A DNA stretch of 40,169 bases from Alphaproteobacteria bacterium. GTDB lineage: Bacteria > Pseudomonadota > Alphaproteobacteria > JABAAW01. Shown here in pieces: positions 1 through 10,343 of the stretch. Numbering within the stretch: position 1 is the stretch's first letter; every line of letters starts with the position of its first letter. The stretch is taken from the NCBI GenBank assembly GCA_014238315.1, contig JABABG010000114.1, forward strand, positions 1 through 40,169, read 5' to 3'. The notes below the pieces were generated by a model. That model searched no databases. It saw only the letters and a program-made list of their open reading frames with translations, and was not told the DNA's origin. The position numbers and the translations under genes are program-made.

Positions 1-59
1 GTCAAGGCGATTTCCACGCGTTTTGCGTTGGGGATATTTACGCCAGCGATTCGCGCCAC
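1..59 (-). CDS. rpsM: 30S ribosomal protein S13, 5' end only (truncated by window edge)
   Basis: Reverse complement of 59..1 reads GTG GCG CGA ATC GCT GGC GTA AAT ATC CCC AAC GCA AAA CGC GTG GAA ATC GCC TTG = (M)ARIAGVNIPNAKRVEIAL, the S13 N-terminal signature; purine-rich GGGGGAGG Shine-Dalgarno just upstream (about 66-73 on minus strand). Not in the ORF track because it is short and truncated. Confidence 0.93.
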   Translation of the reverse strand, partial: MARIAGVNIPNAKRVEIAL

Positions 60-165
60 TATGCGCCTCCCCCAACCGACATTTGCCAAACCGATACTTG
101 CATAGTTTTTATTTCCAGCCTTTAAAATTTCTTTTATAACACACAACATAGCATGCACAGTCAAA

Positions 166-210
166 CGAGTCTGCTTCCAGCGAGCCTGCTTCCAGCGAGC
201 CTGCTTCCAG
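166..210. repeat. 15-bp tandem repeat x3 (CGAGYCTGCTTCCAG)
   Basis: cgagtctgcttccag / cgagcctgcttccag / cgagcctgcttccag read directly, in the divergent rpsM-gpmI intergenic region. Confidence 0.95.
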
Positions 211-414
211 TAGATTTATTTTCACAAGAGCACTCGCGCAAACAACCCACTCGAATCGATGACCCGAAATGCCACTATGGTGCAATAAAGATTTAAGGAA
301 CGAATCCTATAGTGAGTATTTTAAAAACTTTTAAGGCTTTTAAGTCAAGGAATATGATTTCAGCTTGTAGTTTAGAACTTATGATTTTGTATATAATAAT
401 GTCTATGCTTTACT

Positions 415-2232
415 ATGCTAGCTATGCCTCGCTCCCGTCTTTACCCAAGGCTTTCTTTTGATTGCCTGATTTTATGTATACTTGATGGTTGGGGCGAGGC
501 GTCCAGTGCCTGTGACGCGGTTGCGACTGGTAACGCGATTGCTTTAGCCGAGGCTCCTACTTGGCGCAAGCTTTGCGGTTCGCGCTTGCAGAGTCTTGTT
601 GCGACTAGCGGAGCCACGGTTGGCTTGCCTGCGGGTCAAATGGGTAATTCGGAAGTGGGTCACCTTCATATTGGTGCTGGCAGAGTAGTTCAGCAAAGTT
701 TGCAGCGGATCAATGAATCGATTTCACCGCCTGTCTATTCTAGCTCGCCTCAGAACGATTTTTCTGGGAGTTTTTTCACAAACCCATCTTTATCCAACTT
801 GGCTACATCTATGCTGCAGCGCGCTGGCAGTTCGGAGGGAGCGCGCAAATCGGTTATGCATATTATGGGAGTTTTTTCCGACGGCGGAGTCCACGGGCAC
901 GAGGATCACCTTTTAGCATTGTTGCGCTTTTTTTCTCGCGCGGGGGTTGAAACTCGCCTGCATGCTTTTTTAGATGGACGAGATAGCTCTCCTTGCTACT
1001 CGCGCGCGGGGTTACCGCGTTTTTTAGCACGCTGTCGAGAGGTGCGTCTTTGCCCTTCTGACGCTACGCCGATTTTTGCGAGCATCTGTGGTCGTTACTA
1101 CGCTATGGATCGTGACAACAATTGGGATAGGACAAAGCTAGCGTGGCGTGCTATTGCGCGAGCTGATGGAGAAAAGGAGGACTGCCCAGAGGAGGCTTTG
1201 GCTAAGCGTTATGCGGCAGGCAAGATTGAGGGCAGGGTTGTTGGCAAGACTATTGGCAAGACTATTGGCAAGACTATTGGCAAGACTATTGGAGAGTCTA
1301 GTTATAAGTCTGCCGATACATACAGCGATGAATTTGTCTCGCCGATTGTTTTTCCGCAGCACGATGGCATTTTTGCAAGCGATGGTATTATGTTTGCGAA
1401 CTTTCGTAGCGAGCGAATGAGACAACTAGCATCAGCCCTGTCTCTGCCTAACGAAGACTTTAGTGCTTTTGACCGAGGTTCCTATAGCCCCCCCCGTACC
1501 ATTGGCTCGCTATTTCCCTACGGCGAGGCTTTCTCGAAAGTTATACAAGCAGCGTTTGTGCCCTCCCAGGTCTCGCATACTTTTGGTGAGCAACTATCTA
1601 GCGCAGGCATAAAGCAGCTTCGTCTTGCGGAGACCGAGAAATACGCGCATGTCACTTATTTTTTAAACGGCGGTCGAGAATTACCTTTTGTAGGCGAGGA
1701 ACGGCAACTAATTCCCTCGCCGAAGGTAGCAACCTACGACATCACCCCGGCGATGTCTGCGAACGAGGTTACGGACGCATTGCTATCGGCGTTGCAAGGG
1801 GGCGAATACGGTGTGATTGTTGTTAACTATGCGAATGCGGATATGGTTGGGCATAGTGGCAAGCTTGGTGCGGCGATAGCGGCGATTGAAGCCGTAGATG
1901 GCTGCTTATCGAGGCTTTTAGGTAGAAAGAATGGTTTTAACGATAAGATTGTTGTAGAGCAGGATGAGCGCAAGGTTGCATTTATGTTTTTTGCCGACCA
2001 TGGCAACGCGGAGACTATGCGAGACATCTCTAACGGTGCGCCGCACACAAGGCATACCTGTAACCCTGTTAGGCTAATTATTTCGAGTCAGCCCTCTTCG
2101 TTGCTCGACCCGATAGTTTCTTTGCGAGCTAGCGGTAGCTTGATAGATATAGCACCGACAGCTCTTGCTCTTTTGGGTTTGCAACCGGCTGCGGCGATGA
2201 CGGGCTCTTCGCTATTGCAATGGAGAGATTGA
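415..2232 (+). CDS. gpmI: 2,3-bisphosphoglycerate-independent phosphoglycerate mutase
   Basis: LILCILDGWGEA...GNAI, QMGNSEVGHLHIGAGRVVQQSLQRIN, GGVHGHEDHLLALL, DGRDSSP, NYANADMVGHSGKLGAAIAAIEAVDGCL, FFADHGNAETM, HTRHTCNPVRLI: canonical iPGM motifs. Alternative start ATG at 424. Confidence 0.96.
   Translation: MLAMPRSRLYPRLSFDCLILCILDGWGEASSACDAVATGNAIALAEAPTWRKLCGSRLQSLVATSGATVGLPAGQMGNSEVGHLHIGAGRVVQQSLQRINESISPPVYSSSPQNDFSGSFFTNPSLSNLATSMLQRAGSSEGARKSVMHIMGVFSDGGVHGHEDHLLALLRFFSRAGVETRLHAFLDGRDSSPCYSRAGLPRFLARCREVRLCPSDATPIFASICGRYYAMDRDNNWDRTKLAWRAIARADGEKEDCPEEALAKRYAAGKIEGRVVGKTIGKTIGKTIGKTIGESSYKSADTYSDEFVSPIVFPQHDGIFASDGIMFANFRSERMRQLASALSLPNEDFSAFDRGSYSPPRTIGSLFPYGEAFSKVIQAAFVPSQVSHTFGEQLSSAGIKQLRLAETEKYAHVTYFLNGGRELPFVGEERQLIPSPKVATYDITPAMSANEVTDALLSALQGGEYGVIVVNYANADMVGHSGKLGAAIAAIEAVDGCLSRLLGRKNGFNDKIVVEQDERKVAFMFFADHGNAETMRDISNGAPHTRHTCNPVRLIISSQPSSLLDPIVSLRASGSLIDIAPTALALLGLQPAAAMTGSSLLQWRD
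1243..1290. repeat. 12-bp tandem repeat x4 (GGCAAGACTATT), in frame inside gpmI
   Basis: Four identical copies encode GKTIGKTIGKTIGKTI. Confidence 0.97.
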
Positions 2233-3428
2233 AGATGCCTAGCTTTTTAGCCCTTAGGTTTTTTTTCTTTTGTTTTACCTACTTGCTTTTCTGCTCGCCA
2301 GTTTTGGCGCAAGAATCCATGCAAGAGTCAGCGCAAGGATTACTGCGTGGCTCCACCCCGCAACCGAATAGCACGGCGAGCGTAGACGCAAGAGACAAAC
2401 CGAGCGTAGAGAATCCTCGTGCGCGAGCCTTGCGCGAAGAGACGGTAGAGATAGCAGCAAAAGTACGTTCGCTAGAGCTACTGACTGCGAGTTTAGACAA
2501 GCACGTTACGCGCTTGCAAAAACAGGAGCGTAAGGAACGCGAGCGTTTATTTGAGCAATATGACCGCTTGAGCTTAGTTTTACAGTCGTTGTTATTTTTG
2601 GAACGCGCTCCGGAATGGGGTCTTTTTCTCCACCCCAATGACGCTTTAGCCGCCAACCGCGGACAGAGCGTTATGGCTTGGCTGGCTTCCTATAGCTCTC
2701 GAGTTGCGCAGCTTTTGGAAAGCGATCTACGGCGTATATCTGCTCTACAGCGAGAGATCGACCGCAAGAAGGAACAATTAAGCACTCGTCTAGAGGATGT
2801 TGCGAACTACCGCCAGCGTATTGTGCGCTTGTCGGCGCGCAAGCAGCGTCTTACGCGCCTTACGCCTAAGGAACAAACTGCTCTCAAGGCGCGCGCGCAA
2901 AGCTTGTCGCAAGACGCGGATTCGCTACGGGCTTTGTTGATGCGATTGGACCAAGATAGCTTATCTTTTCCGATGAACGCTCCTCGCCGTCTACGAAATT
3001 TTCCAGCTAAGGGACAGGCGTTTGATCAGCAACAAGGTGAGGTAATTGCGCCTATAAGCGGAGTTTGGCTACAACGCTTTGGTAGCTCGGACGGTTTTGG
3101 ACAAACATTGCGCGGTATTTTGATAGCGGCGGACGCCTCGGCGCAGGTTTTGGCACCGTTTGATGGTAGGATCGTATTCGCGGATTCTTTTCTCGATCAA
3201 GGTAAGTTATTGATTATTGAGCATAAGGGAGGCTACCATACGGTCGTAGCACAGGTTTCGGAATTTTTTGTTTCGCTAGGGCAGTGGGTTTTAGCGGGCG
3301 AGCCGATTGGTCGTATGGGTGAAAAGAAGGGAGCACTTTATTTCGAGATTCGGCATAAAGGAAAGACACAAAACCCACAGCAGTGGATTAAGGAAACTCC
3401 CCGTAGCCGTGCATTTCTTTTTCACTAA
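2220..3428 (+). CDS. EnvC-like murein hydrolase activator / M23 family peptidase
   Basis: Signal peptide, long coiled coil, C-terminal LytM domain (GVWLQRFG...GILIAADASAQVLAPFDGRIVFADSFLDQGKLLIIEHKGGYHTVVAQVSEFFVSLGQWVLAGEPIGRMG...LYFEIRHKGKTQNPQQWI). Start could be 2235. Confidence 0.88.
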   Translation: MERLKMPSFLALRFFFFCFTYLLFCSPVLAQESMQESAQGLLRGSTPQPNSTASVDARDKPSVENPRARALREETVEIAAKVRSLELLTASLDKHVTRLQKQERKERERLFEQYDRLSLVLQSLLFLERAPEWGLFLHPNDALAANRGQSVMAWLASYSSRVAQLLESDLRRISALQREIDRKKEQLSTRLEDVANYRQRIVRLSARKQRLTRLTPKEQTALKARAQSLSQDADSLRALLMRLDQDSLSFPMNAPRRLRNFPAKGQAFDQQQGEVIAPISGVWLQRFGSSDGFGQTLRGILIAADASAQVLAPFDGRIVFADSFLDQGKLLIIEHKGGYHTVVAQVSEFFVSLGQWVLAGEPIGRMGEKKGALYFEIRHKGKTQNPQQWIKETPRSRAFLFH

Positions 3429-3480
3429 CGACTACAAGAAGCTATCAACGAACATAGATTGAGAGATAGAAGAAATTATT

Positions 3481-4851
3481 ATGACTTTTGGGAAAATTTT
3501 AACTAGGCTGATTTTGGGGACATTTTTTTTGACGAAAAGATTTTTCGCCATATCCTTTAGAAGCATACCCTCCTTTCTTTTTGGTGCTGTTGTTGCGCTA
3601 GGCGTGGTTGGCTTTCTTTCGATCCAGAACGGTAGTTTTGGTTCGACCTCTGGTAGCTCGCAGTCGCAGAGCACCTACTCATTATTGGACGCCTTTGGCG
3701 AAGTTTTTCAGCGCGTTCGCCGCGATTATGTGCGCGAGGTTGATGACGAAGCTCTTATAGAGGCAGCCATTGAGGGCATGGTATCTAGTTTAGACCCTCA
3801 TTCTGCGTACTTGAATCCGCGCCGCTATCGCGACCTTCAGGTAAACACGCACGGCGAGTTTGGCGGTTTGGGTATCGAGGTTACTTTAGACGAAGAAACT
3901 GGGGCTGTTAAGGTTATTTCGCCGCTTGACGACACGCCAGCTTCGAAGGCTGGCATTAAAAGCGGCGACTTGATCGTTCGCATAGGCGATACGGCTGTCA
4001 GAGGCTTAACTCTTGACAAGGCGGTAGACATTTTGCGTGGCCCTGTTGGCAAATCGGTTAGGTTGACGATACAGCGCGGTAAGGAGAAGCCTTTTGAGCT
4101 AACTCTTACGCGGCAGTTGATAAAATTGCGTGTTGTGCGAGCGCGTTTAGAAGGAACGGCCAAGCAGGGGATAGTTGGTTTTGTGCGCCTAGCGGGTTTT
4201 AGCGAAAATGTTGCATCTACGATAATGGAAGAGATTGAAAAGCTAAAAAAAGAAGCTACTGCCCCGATCGTTGGCTATGTTTTGGACTTACGCAACAATC
4301 CTGGCGGGCTATTGGATCAGGCTATTGCGGTTAGCGATTTGTTTCTTAGCGGTGGAGAAATTGTTTCTGTGCGAGGTCGCGGTGGCAAGGATCACCAACG
4401 TTTTCAGGCTTCGAAGGACGATATTACGGATGGCAAGCCGATAGTCGTTATGATTAATGGTGCATCGGCTTCGGCTTCCGAGATTGTCGCGGGAGCGTTA
4501 AAAGATCATAACCGCGCGAAACTGCTTGGAGAGAAATCTTTTGGCAAGGGCTCGGTGCAAACGCTAATTTCGCTGAATAACCGTCGCGGAGCTGCGCTGA
4601 AACTCACGGTGCAACATTATTACACACCCAGCGGAGTGCTCATCCACGGCAAAGGTATCGAGCCAAACATTTTGCTGGCACCAGCCGTCAGCGAAGCGGA
4701 TGAGGCGGATGAGGAAGAAGGTAATTCCGAAGACGAAGATGGCAACACTGACACAGAGCAAAAGCAAGACGAGAAAGAAGTGAAAGAAGTAGAGGACTTG
4801 CAATTGCAGCGTGCTTTGGAGGTGGTTCGTAGCGAATCAGCATCCCTGTGA
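3481..4851 (+). CDS. S41 family C-terminal processing peptidase (CtpA-like)
   Basis: PDZ region (GGLGIEV...VISPLDDTPASKAGIKSGDLIVRIGD), catalytic motifs VGYVLDLRNNPGGLLDQAIAVSDLFL, VMINGASASASEIVAGALKDHNRAKLLGEKSFGKGSVQT. Confidence 0.95.
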   Translation: MTFGKILTRLILGTFFLTKRFFAISFRSIPSFLFGAVVALGVVGFLSIQNGSFGSTSGSSQSQSTYSLLDAFGEVFQRVRRDYVREVDDEALIEAAIEGMVSSLDPHSAYLNPRRYRDLQVNTHGEFGGLGIEVTLDEETGAVKVISPLDDTPASKAGIKSGDLIVRIGDTAVRGLTLDKAVDILRGPVGKSVRLTIQRGKEKPFELTLTRQLIKLRVVRARLEGTAKQGIVGFVRLAGFSENVASTIMEEIEKLKKEATAPIVGYVLDLRNNPGGLLDQAIAVSDLFLSGGEIVSVRGRGGKDHQRFQASKDDITDGKPIVVMINGASASASEIVAGALKDHNRAKLLGEKSFGKGSVQTLISLNNRRGAALKLTVQHYYTPSGVLIHGKGIEPNILLAPAVSEADEADEEEGNSEDEDGNTDTEQKQDEKEVKEVEDLQLQRALEVVRSESASL

Positions 4852-5016
4852 GCTATAATTGAGTTTATAGGTTTGGTGGTTTGTAGTTGAGGAATTCACT
4901 AAAGCTAGGTAAGCGGATGTTATGTTGGTCTTTATTGTTGGAATGATCGTAGGCGGGTGTAGGGCTACGATATTACACATTTTTCGGCTGTCTAGTTTTT
5001 GCTTTGTGAGTTTTCC

Positions 5017-6207
5017 ATGACGCATTCCTCGACCCCAGCCACCTCGCGTGCTCCCTCTAGTAGTGGCGCCTTGTCCAAAGATTCATCGGGTGATCTAACT
5101 GGAGACCCCTCTGCCTCTGCGCTTTCTGCTGAAGATCAACCTACCCTTCGTTTCCGCCCTGCTCGTTCCAGTATATGGCGTAGGTTGTATGTTTGGACTT
5201 GGATAGCTACGATTAGCGTTATCGGCGTCACCTTTTTGGGTTTTGAGTTATTACCGCCGCATAGTTTTTCGGAAAATTTCTCTGATGGTCGTCCGCAAGT
5301 TTCTGTGCGGGTAGATCGCATGCTAGCGATTTTGCGAGGTCAGGTATTAGCGGATTCTGACGAAGAGATAATCTCGATGATTCCGTCGCTACTTGAGCCG
5401 ACGGAAATATATGGAATGCTTCCAGTGCGTTCTGCGGATGGCAATAGGGCTTGGCGCGCCTACCGTTCCCGCGAACCAGTTACTGCGGGTAGAGGCAAGA
5501 TAGTAGTTATAGTTTCTGGTTTGGGCTTGGATCGTCGAGTTACCGAGCAGGCTATCGACATGCCAGCCGCGGTCACTCTAGAATTTTCTCCTTATGGCAG
5601 GTCTTTGAGTCGTTGGGCATTGTTTGCGCGTGAGAGGGGGCATGAATTGTTGCTTTCTCTTCCGATGGAAGGCTTTCCTGAGAGTGGCATCGATGCGGGT
5701 AATTTGCAGTTGAGCGTTAAGCAGGGGGCTCCAGAGAATATGCACCGCCTTAAGAGCGCATTAGGTCGCATGACTGGCTATGTAGGTATTTCGACTAGTT
5801 ATAAATCTCCGTTTTTGGAAGACCAAGAGGCTCTTTCGCCTATTTTGCGTGACATTGCGACACGCGGTCTCCTATTTCTCGATGTGGGTTTGTTGAATCC
5901 GAAGACTTTGTCGCAATTACTGCGTGGCTCGCCAACTCGAGGCTCTGCTACGCGTATGCCACTAGCAAAATTAGACTTGTCGTTAGACCAAGCGCAAACG
6001 CGGGAGGAGATAGAGCTAGCTCTAGAAAAGGTTACCTCCAGCACGCGCGGCAAGTCAGCTGCTACGATTATAAGGTTTGCACCTCTACCGGTTACGCTTG
6101 AGGTTCTCGACGAATGGCTCGTTTTGCTAGATTCGTCTAGCAGGCATCAAGTTATCCCGCTCAGCGCGATATTTTCTAAGAATAGCGGCAAACAGAGGAG
6201 ATTTTAG
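5017..6207 (+). CDS. Divergent polysaccharide deacetylase family protein
   Basis: RGKIVVIVSGLGLDRRVTEQAIDMPAAVTLEFSPYGRSLSRWALFARERGHELLLSLPMEGFP, GYVGISTSYKS, SRHQVIPLSAIF; position between ctpA and rppH is typical. ORF extends to 4999; ATG at 5017 is a plausible start. Confidence 0.85.
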   Translation: MTHSSTPATSRAPSSSGALSKDSSGDLTGDPSASALSAEDQPTLRFRPARSSIWRRLYVWTWIATISVIGVTFLGFELLPPHSFSENFSDGRPQVSVRVDRMLAILRGQVLADSDEEIISMIPSLLEPTEIYGMLPVRSADGNRAWRAYRSREPVTAGRGKIVVIVSGLGLDRRVTEQAIDMPAAVTLEFSPYGRSLSRWALFARERGHELLLSLPMEGFPESGIDAGNLQLSVKQGAPENMHRLKSALGRMTGYVGISTSYKSPFLEDQEALSPILRDIATRGLLFLDVGLLNPKTLSQLLRGSPTRGSATRMPLAKLDLSLDQAQTREEIELALEKVTSSTRGKSAATIIRFAPLPVTLEVLDEWLVLLDSSSRHQVIPLSAIFSKNSGKQRRF

Positions 6208-6719
6208 TGATGCCAGACTATGACGATTGCTACCGCGCTTGCGTGGGTATTATGCTTTTGAATCGCCATGACGATATTTTTGTGGGCAAGAGACTAGATC
6301 ACCCGTCGCGTTATTGGCAAATGCCGCAGGGAGGTATCGAGCAAGGCGAGGAGCCGCTAGCCGCGGCAATACGAGAAATGCGAGAAGAAATAGGGAGCAC
6401 GAATGCTCGTTTATTGGCAACCCACCCCGAATGGTTGAAATATGACTTGCCTCCATCATTGCGTGCTGATTTATGGAAGGGTCGTTACCGCGGTCAGCGT
6501 CAGAAATGGTATATCTTTCGTTTTTTGGGCGAGGATAGCGAGCTAACGGTAGAGACCGCCGACCCTGAGTTTTCTGAGTGGCGTTGGTTGCCATTATCGG
6601 ACTTGGTCGGCACGATAGTTCCTTTCAAGGCTGAGGTTTATGCCTCTGTCGTATCTTTTGCGCAAAAGGTTCTTTCGGCTCAAGCGGAGGAGCCGACGCT
6701 AGATCGGGTGGTGGGTTAG
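6207..6719 (+). CDS. rppH: RNA pyrophosphohydrolase (Nudix)
   Basis: YRACVGIMLLNRHDDIFVGKRLD..YWQMPQGGIEQGEEPLAAAIREMREEIGS (Nudix box), KGRYRGQRQKWYIFRFLG. Confidence 0.94.
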   Translation: MMPDYDDCYRACVGIMLLNRHDDIFVGKRLDHPSRYWQMPQGGIEQGEEPLAAAIREMREEIGSTNARLLATHPEWLKYDLPPSLRADLWKGRYRGQRQKWYIFRFLGEDSELTVETADPEFSEWRWLPLSDLVGTIVPFKAEVYASVVSFAQKVLSAQAEEPTLDRVVG

Positions 6720-6722
6720 TTT

Positions 6723-8906
6723 GTGCTAGACCTTGCCACGCCATTGCCCAAGCCGCGTGAGATGGCTGGGCAAGCGCACTATGCGCTACATTCAGACTAT
6801 TGCCCATCGGGGGATCAACCACAGGCTATTAAGAAGCTAGTTTCAAGCTTGAGCTCGTTGAATCGCGATCAGGTTTTGCTGGGCGTTACCGGTTCGGGCA
6901 AGACGTTTACGATAGCGCATGTTATCCGCGAGCTGGGTCGTACGGCGTTAGTTTTAGCGCCAAACAAGACACTGGCAGCGCAGCTTTACGGAGAGTTAAA
7001 GGGATTTTTTCCCGAAAATGCTGTCGAGTATTTTGTTTCCTACTACGACTACTACCAGCCTGAGGCTTATGTGGCGCGTTCGGATACTTACATAGAGAAG
7101 GAGGCGACGATCAACGAGCAGATAGACCGTATGCGCCATAGTGCCACCCGTGCGTTGTTAGAGCGCACTGATACAATTATAGTCGCTTCGGTTTCGTGTA
7201 TCTATGGTTTGGGAGCTGTTGAGACTTACGCTCGTTTAGTGATCGACCTTGTTTCTGGCGAGCGTTTTGAGCAACGGAAGTTGCTACTAGACTTAGTCTC
7301 GCTTCAGTATAAGCGCAACGATCATGATTTTCAGCGCGGTACATTTCGCGTTCGCGGTGACCGCGTAGATATTTTTCCGAGTCATCTTGAGGATTGTGCT
7401 TGGCGCGTTTGTTTTTTTGGCGACGATATAGAGCGGATAGATTCGTTCGACCCACTAACGGGCGCTTTGCTGGAATCTCTTCCGCAGATTAGGGTTTATG
7501 CGAATTCGCACTATGTGACGCCTCGCCCGACTCTACGTCGGGCTATGGAGAGCATACGCGCAGAACTAGCAGAGCGTTTGGCGTCGCTGAAGGCAGACAA
7601 TAGGTTGCTAGAGGCTCAGCGATTAGAACAACGCACGAAGTTTGATTTAGAGATGCTAGAGACGACGGGCATTTGTCAGGGTATAGAGAATTACTCTCGT
7701 CACTTAACTGGTCGCGGGGTTGGCGAGCCTCCTCCGACTCTTTTCGAGTATTTGCCGCAAAACTCTTTACTAATTGTTGATGAGAGCCATGTGACGGTAC
7801 CGCAGCTAGGCGGAATGTATCGAGGCGATTTCAGCCGCAAATCTACGCTCAGCGAGTATGGCTTTCGCCTTCCTTCTTGCATGGACAACCGCCCCTTGAA
7901 GTTTGAGGAATGGATGAGTATGCGTCCGCAGACGGTTTTTGTATCTGCGACTCCTGGCGACTGGGAGATCGAGCGTTCGGGCGATTTTGTCGTAGAGCAA
8001 ATTATTCGTCCTACGGGTTTGCTCGACCCCCAGTGTTTTGTGCGTCCTTCCGAGAATCAGGTAGATGATTTGATTTCTGAATGCCGCTCTTGCGCAGGTA
8101 AGGAGCAGCGGGTTTTGGTAACGACCTTAACGAAACGTATGGCTGAGGATCTGACCGAATATCTATCGGAGGCTGGCTTACGCGTGCGCTACTTGCATTC
8201 GGATATCGACACATTGGAGCGGATAGCGATTATCACGGATTTGCGGCGTGGAGTTTTTGATATTCTTGTAGGTATTAATTTGTTGCGCGAGGGTTTAGAC
8301 ATTCCGGAATGTGCGCTAGTCGTCATTTTGGATGCGGACAAGGAGGGTTTTTTGCGCTCGAAACGTTCTCTGGTTCAAACGATGGGTCGCGCTGCGCGTC
8401 ATGTTGATGGTCGAGTTATTTTATACGCAGACAAGCGTACTGTTGCGTTGGATTACGCGCTTGAAGAGACGCAGCGTCGGCGCGAGAAGCAGCTAGTCTA
8501 TAATTTAAGTTGTGGTATCACGCCTCGTAGCATTAAGAAATCGATCAACGATATTTTGGCATCGAGTAGCGAGCAGGACCGCATAACACTTAGTGAGCGT
8601 GAGGATATACCCGACATTGCTCGTGCGACCGCGCTAGGTGATTACTTGAAGGTTTTGGAAAATGGTATGCGCGCGCATGCTCGCGAGATGAATTTTGAAC
8701 GAGCAGCGTTATTTCGTGACGAAATAAGTAGACTTAGCACTAAGGATTTTTCTATGCCGCTTTCGGTTTTGGACTTAGAGCGTGGAATACTAGACGAGTG
8801 TTTAGAGCGCCTAGGGGCGATAGCGAGTGGTAGTGGCAAGAAGAGTATAAGGGTTAAAAGCACAGCCAGAGACGCCAGAAAGCGTGCGCGCGTTGCGCCA
8901 GAATAG
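6723..8906 (+). CDS. uvrB: Excinuclease ABC subunit UvrB
   Basis: [137 protein letters not shown]-terminal UVR motif. GTG start. Confidence 0.98.
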   Translation: MLDLATPLPKPREMAGQAHYALHSDYCPSGDQPQAIKKLVSSLSSLNRDQVLLGVTGSGKTFTIAHVIRELGRTALVLAPNKTLAAQLYGELKGFFPENAVEYFVSYYDYYQPEAYVARSDTYIEKEATINEQIDRMRHSATRALLERTDTIIVASVSCIYGLGAVETYARLVIDLVSGERFEQRKLLLDLVSLQYKRNDHDFQRGTFRVRGDRVDIFPSHLEDCAWRVCFFGDDIERIDSFDPLTGALLESLPQIRVYANSHYVTPRPTLRRAMESIRAELAERLASLKADNRLLEAQRLEQRTKFDLEMLETTGICQGIENYSRHLTGRGVGEPPPTLFEYLPQNSLLIVDESHVTVPQLGGMYRGDFSRKSTLSEYGFRLPSCMDNRPLKFEEWMSMRPQTVFVSATPGDWEIERSGDFVVEQIIRPTGLLDPQCFVRPSENQVDDLISECRSCAGKEQRVLVTTLTKRMAEDLTEYLSEAGLRVRYLHSDIDTLERIAIITDLRRGVFDILVGINLLREGLDIPECALVVILDADKEGFLRSKRSLVQTMGRAARHVDGRVILYADKRTVALDYALEETQRRREKQLVYNLSCGITPRSIKKSINDILASSSEQDRITLSEREDIPDIARATALGDYLKVLENGMRAHAREMNFERAALFRDEISRLSTKDFSMPLSVLDLERGILDECLERLGAIASGSGKKSIRVKSTARDARKRARVAPE

Positions 8907-8920
8907 CGAATACTTTCCTC

Positions 8921-9994
8921 TTACCGCTGTTTTTTTGGTGTAGCCCGCATCCATAGTAGTAGGACCAGCACTATTCCTCCTGCGAGCGCGATTGAGACGA
9001 TTTCGTACGATAGGCGGTTATTTAGCACAGCTAAAAGGGTCAACAAGACTAAACCGCCATTTGCCATAGCGACAGCCTTTGCTATCGAGTCGTGGCTTCG
9101 TCCTTTTTGCAATGCCACCTTATAAAAATGTTTTTTGTGTGGCTTCCACCACTTCTCCCTACGTACTATGCGTAGCAATAGGGTTAGACCGGCGTCGCAG
9201 TAATAGTACATGGGTAAAATTATGACGGCTTCCCAGTAACCGTAGCTACTGCACAGTAGCATCAGGCAAGAAAGGAAAAACCCGATTGGAATGCTACCGC
9301 CGTCGCCTAGGAAGATTTTTGCGGGATGCCAATTACAAAACAAGAATCCAATTGTTATGGACATAAGCAACATTGCAGGGAAGCCTATTTCGGAGAAAAG
9401 CTCTGCATTTTCAGTAACTAGTGCTATTGCCGCTAAACCGAGCGTAATCGCAATGGTTTGTACGGCACTCATTCCATCGGAGCCGTCCATAAAATTGAAA
9501 AAATTTGTGAAGGTTACAATAAATAGGAATGCAAATAATCGGTCGAGCCAAAAAGGCGCATATCCCAACAACACATCGCTTGGCAATGCTTTAGTGATCA
9601 GCAGGGCGGCTATTACTTGCACCGCCAGTCGGTATATAACGGATCTGGGTTTAATATCATCGATCAAAGAAAAAAATGATAGAGCGAGCAACAATGCCAA
9701 AAACAAAAAAGAATAGGTTATGTAGTCAGCGAAATGTAAATATAGCACCCATGGTAGGGAGAAGAATCTTTCTACCAACAATGCGCTGACCAGCACGACA
9801 ACGACTACAACTCCTGCGCCATGCGGTATTTTGCCTTTATGATTAGAGCTATCGTTAGGTATGGCAAAACAGTTGTATCGTTTTAAGAATGGTATTGATG
9901 CGATGATCAAGCTATAGGTTGTCACGGCAAGAAACGAGACGACTGCTATCAGGAAAGCAGTAGGTGAAAAGAAGTAGTCAGCGAGAAATGCCAT
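8921..9994 (-). CDS. Glycosyltransferase family 4 protein (WecA/MraY-like polyprenyl-phosphate sugar-1-P transferase)
   Basis: Multi-TM protein with SNHKGKIPHGAGVVVV, LSFFSLIDDIKPRS, TNFFNFMDGSDGMSA, KIFLGDGGSIPIGFFLS motifs. Confidence 0.88.
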   Translation of the reverse strand: MAFLADYFFSPTAFLIAVVSFLAVTTYSLIIASIPFLKRYNCFAIPNDSSNHKGKIPHGAGVVVVVVLVSALLVERFFSLPWVLYLHFADYITYSFLFLALLLALSFFSLIDDIKPRSVIYRLAVQVIAALLITKALPSDVLLGYAPFWLDRLFAFLFIVTFTNFFNFMDGSDGMSAVQTIAITLGLAAIALVTENAELFSEIGFPAMLLMSITIGFLFCNWHPAKIFLGDGGSIPIGFFLSCLMLLCSSYGYWEAVIILPMYYYCDAGLTLLLRIVRREKWWKPHKKHFYKVALQKGRSHDSIAKAVAMANGGLVLLTLLAVLNNRLSYEIVSIALAGGIVLVLLLWMRATPKKQR

Positions 9995-10343
9995 AATGAG
10001 AGTCTATTATATTATCGGATCAATATAAAATAACTAATAGCATAGAGCGCGAAAACTTTTAGCAAATTGCTAATGACCCAAGTTAGGGTTTCTTATGGTT
10101 AGAAAATTTTTTATGCTACTTGCTTCATGCAAGGATTAGCGATAGCTGTTGTCGAGATTGTTACGGATGCTACAAATATGGCTAGCACTATAATGCTGAG
10201 TTTAGTTTTATAGACTTATCCCTGCCTTTACAATTGCCTTTGCCTCGCGATTAATGTTAAGACAGAGTCTTACACATAGTCTTACACTCGCGCGAGCGAA
10301 GATAGGCATTATGGCTTTTGACTTTATAGAGGAGATTTTCCCC

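Noticed and set aside
1138-1425. Minus-strand and third-frame ORFs with repeated ANSL/ARLL motifs over the gpmI repeat
   Set aside because: They are merely the 12-bp tandem repeat read in other frames inside gpmI.
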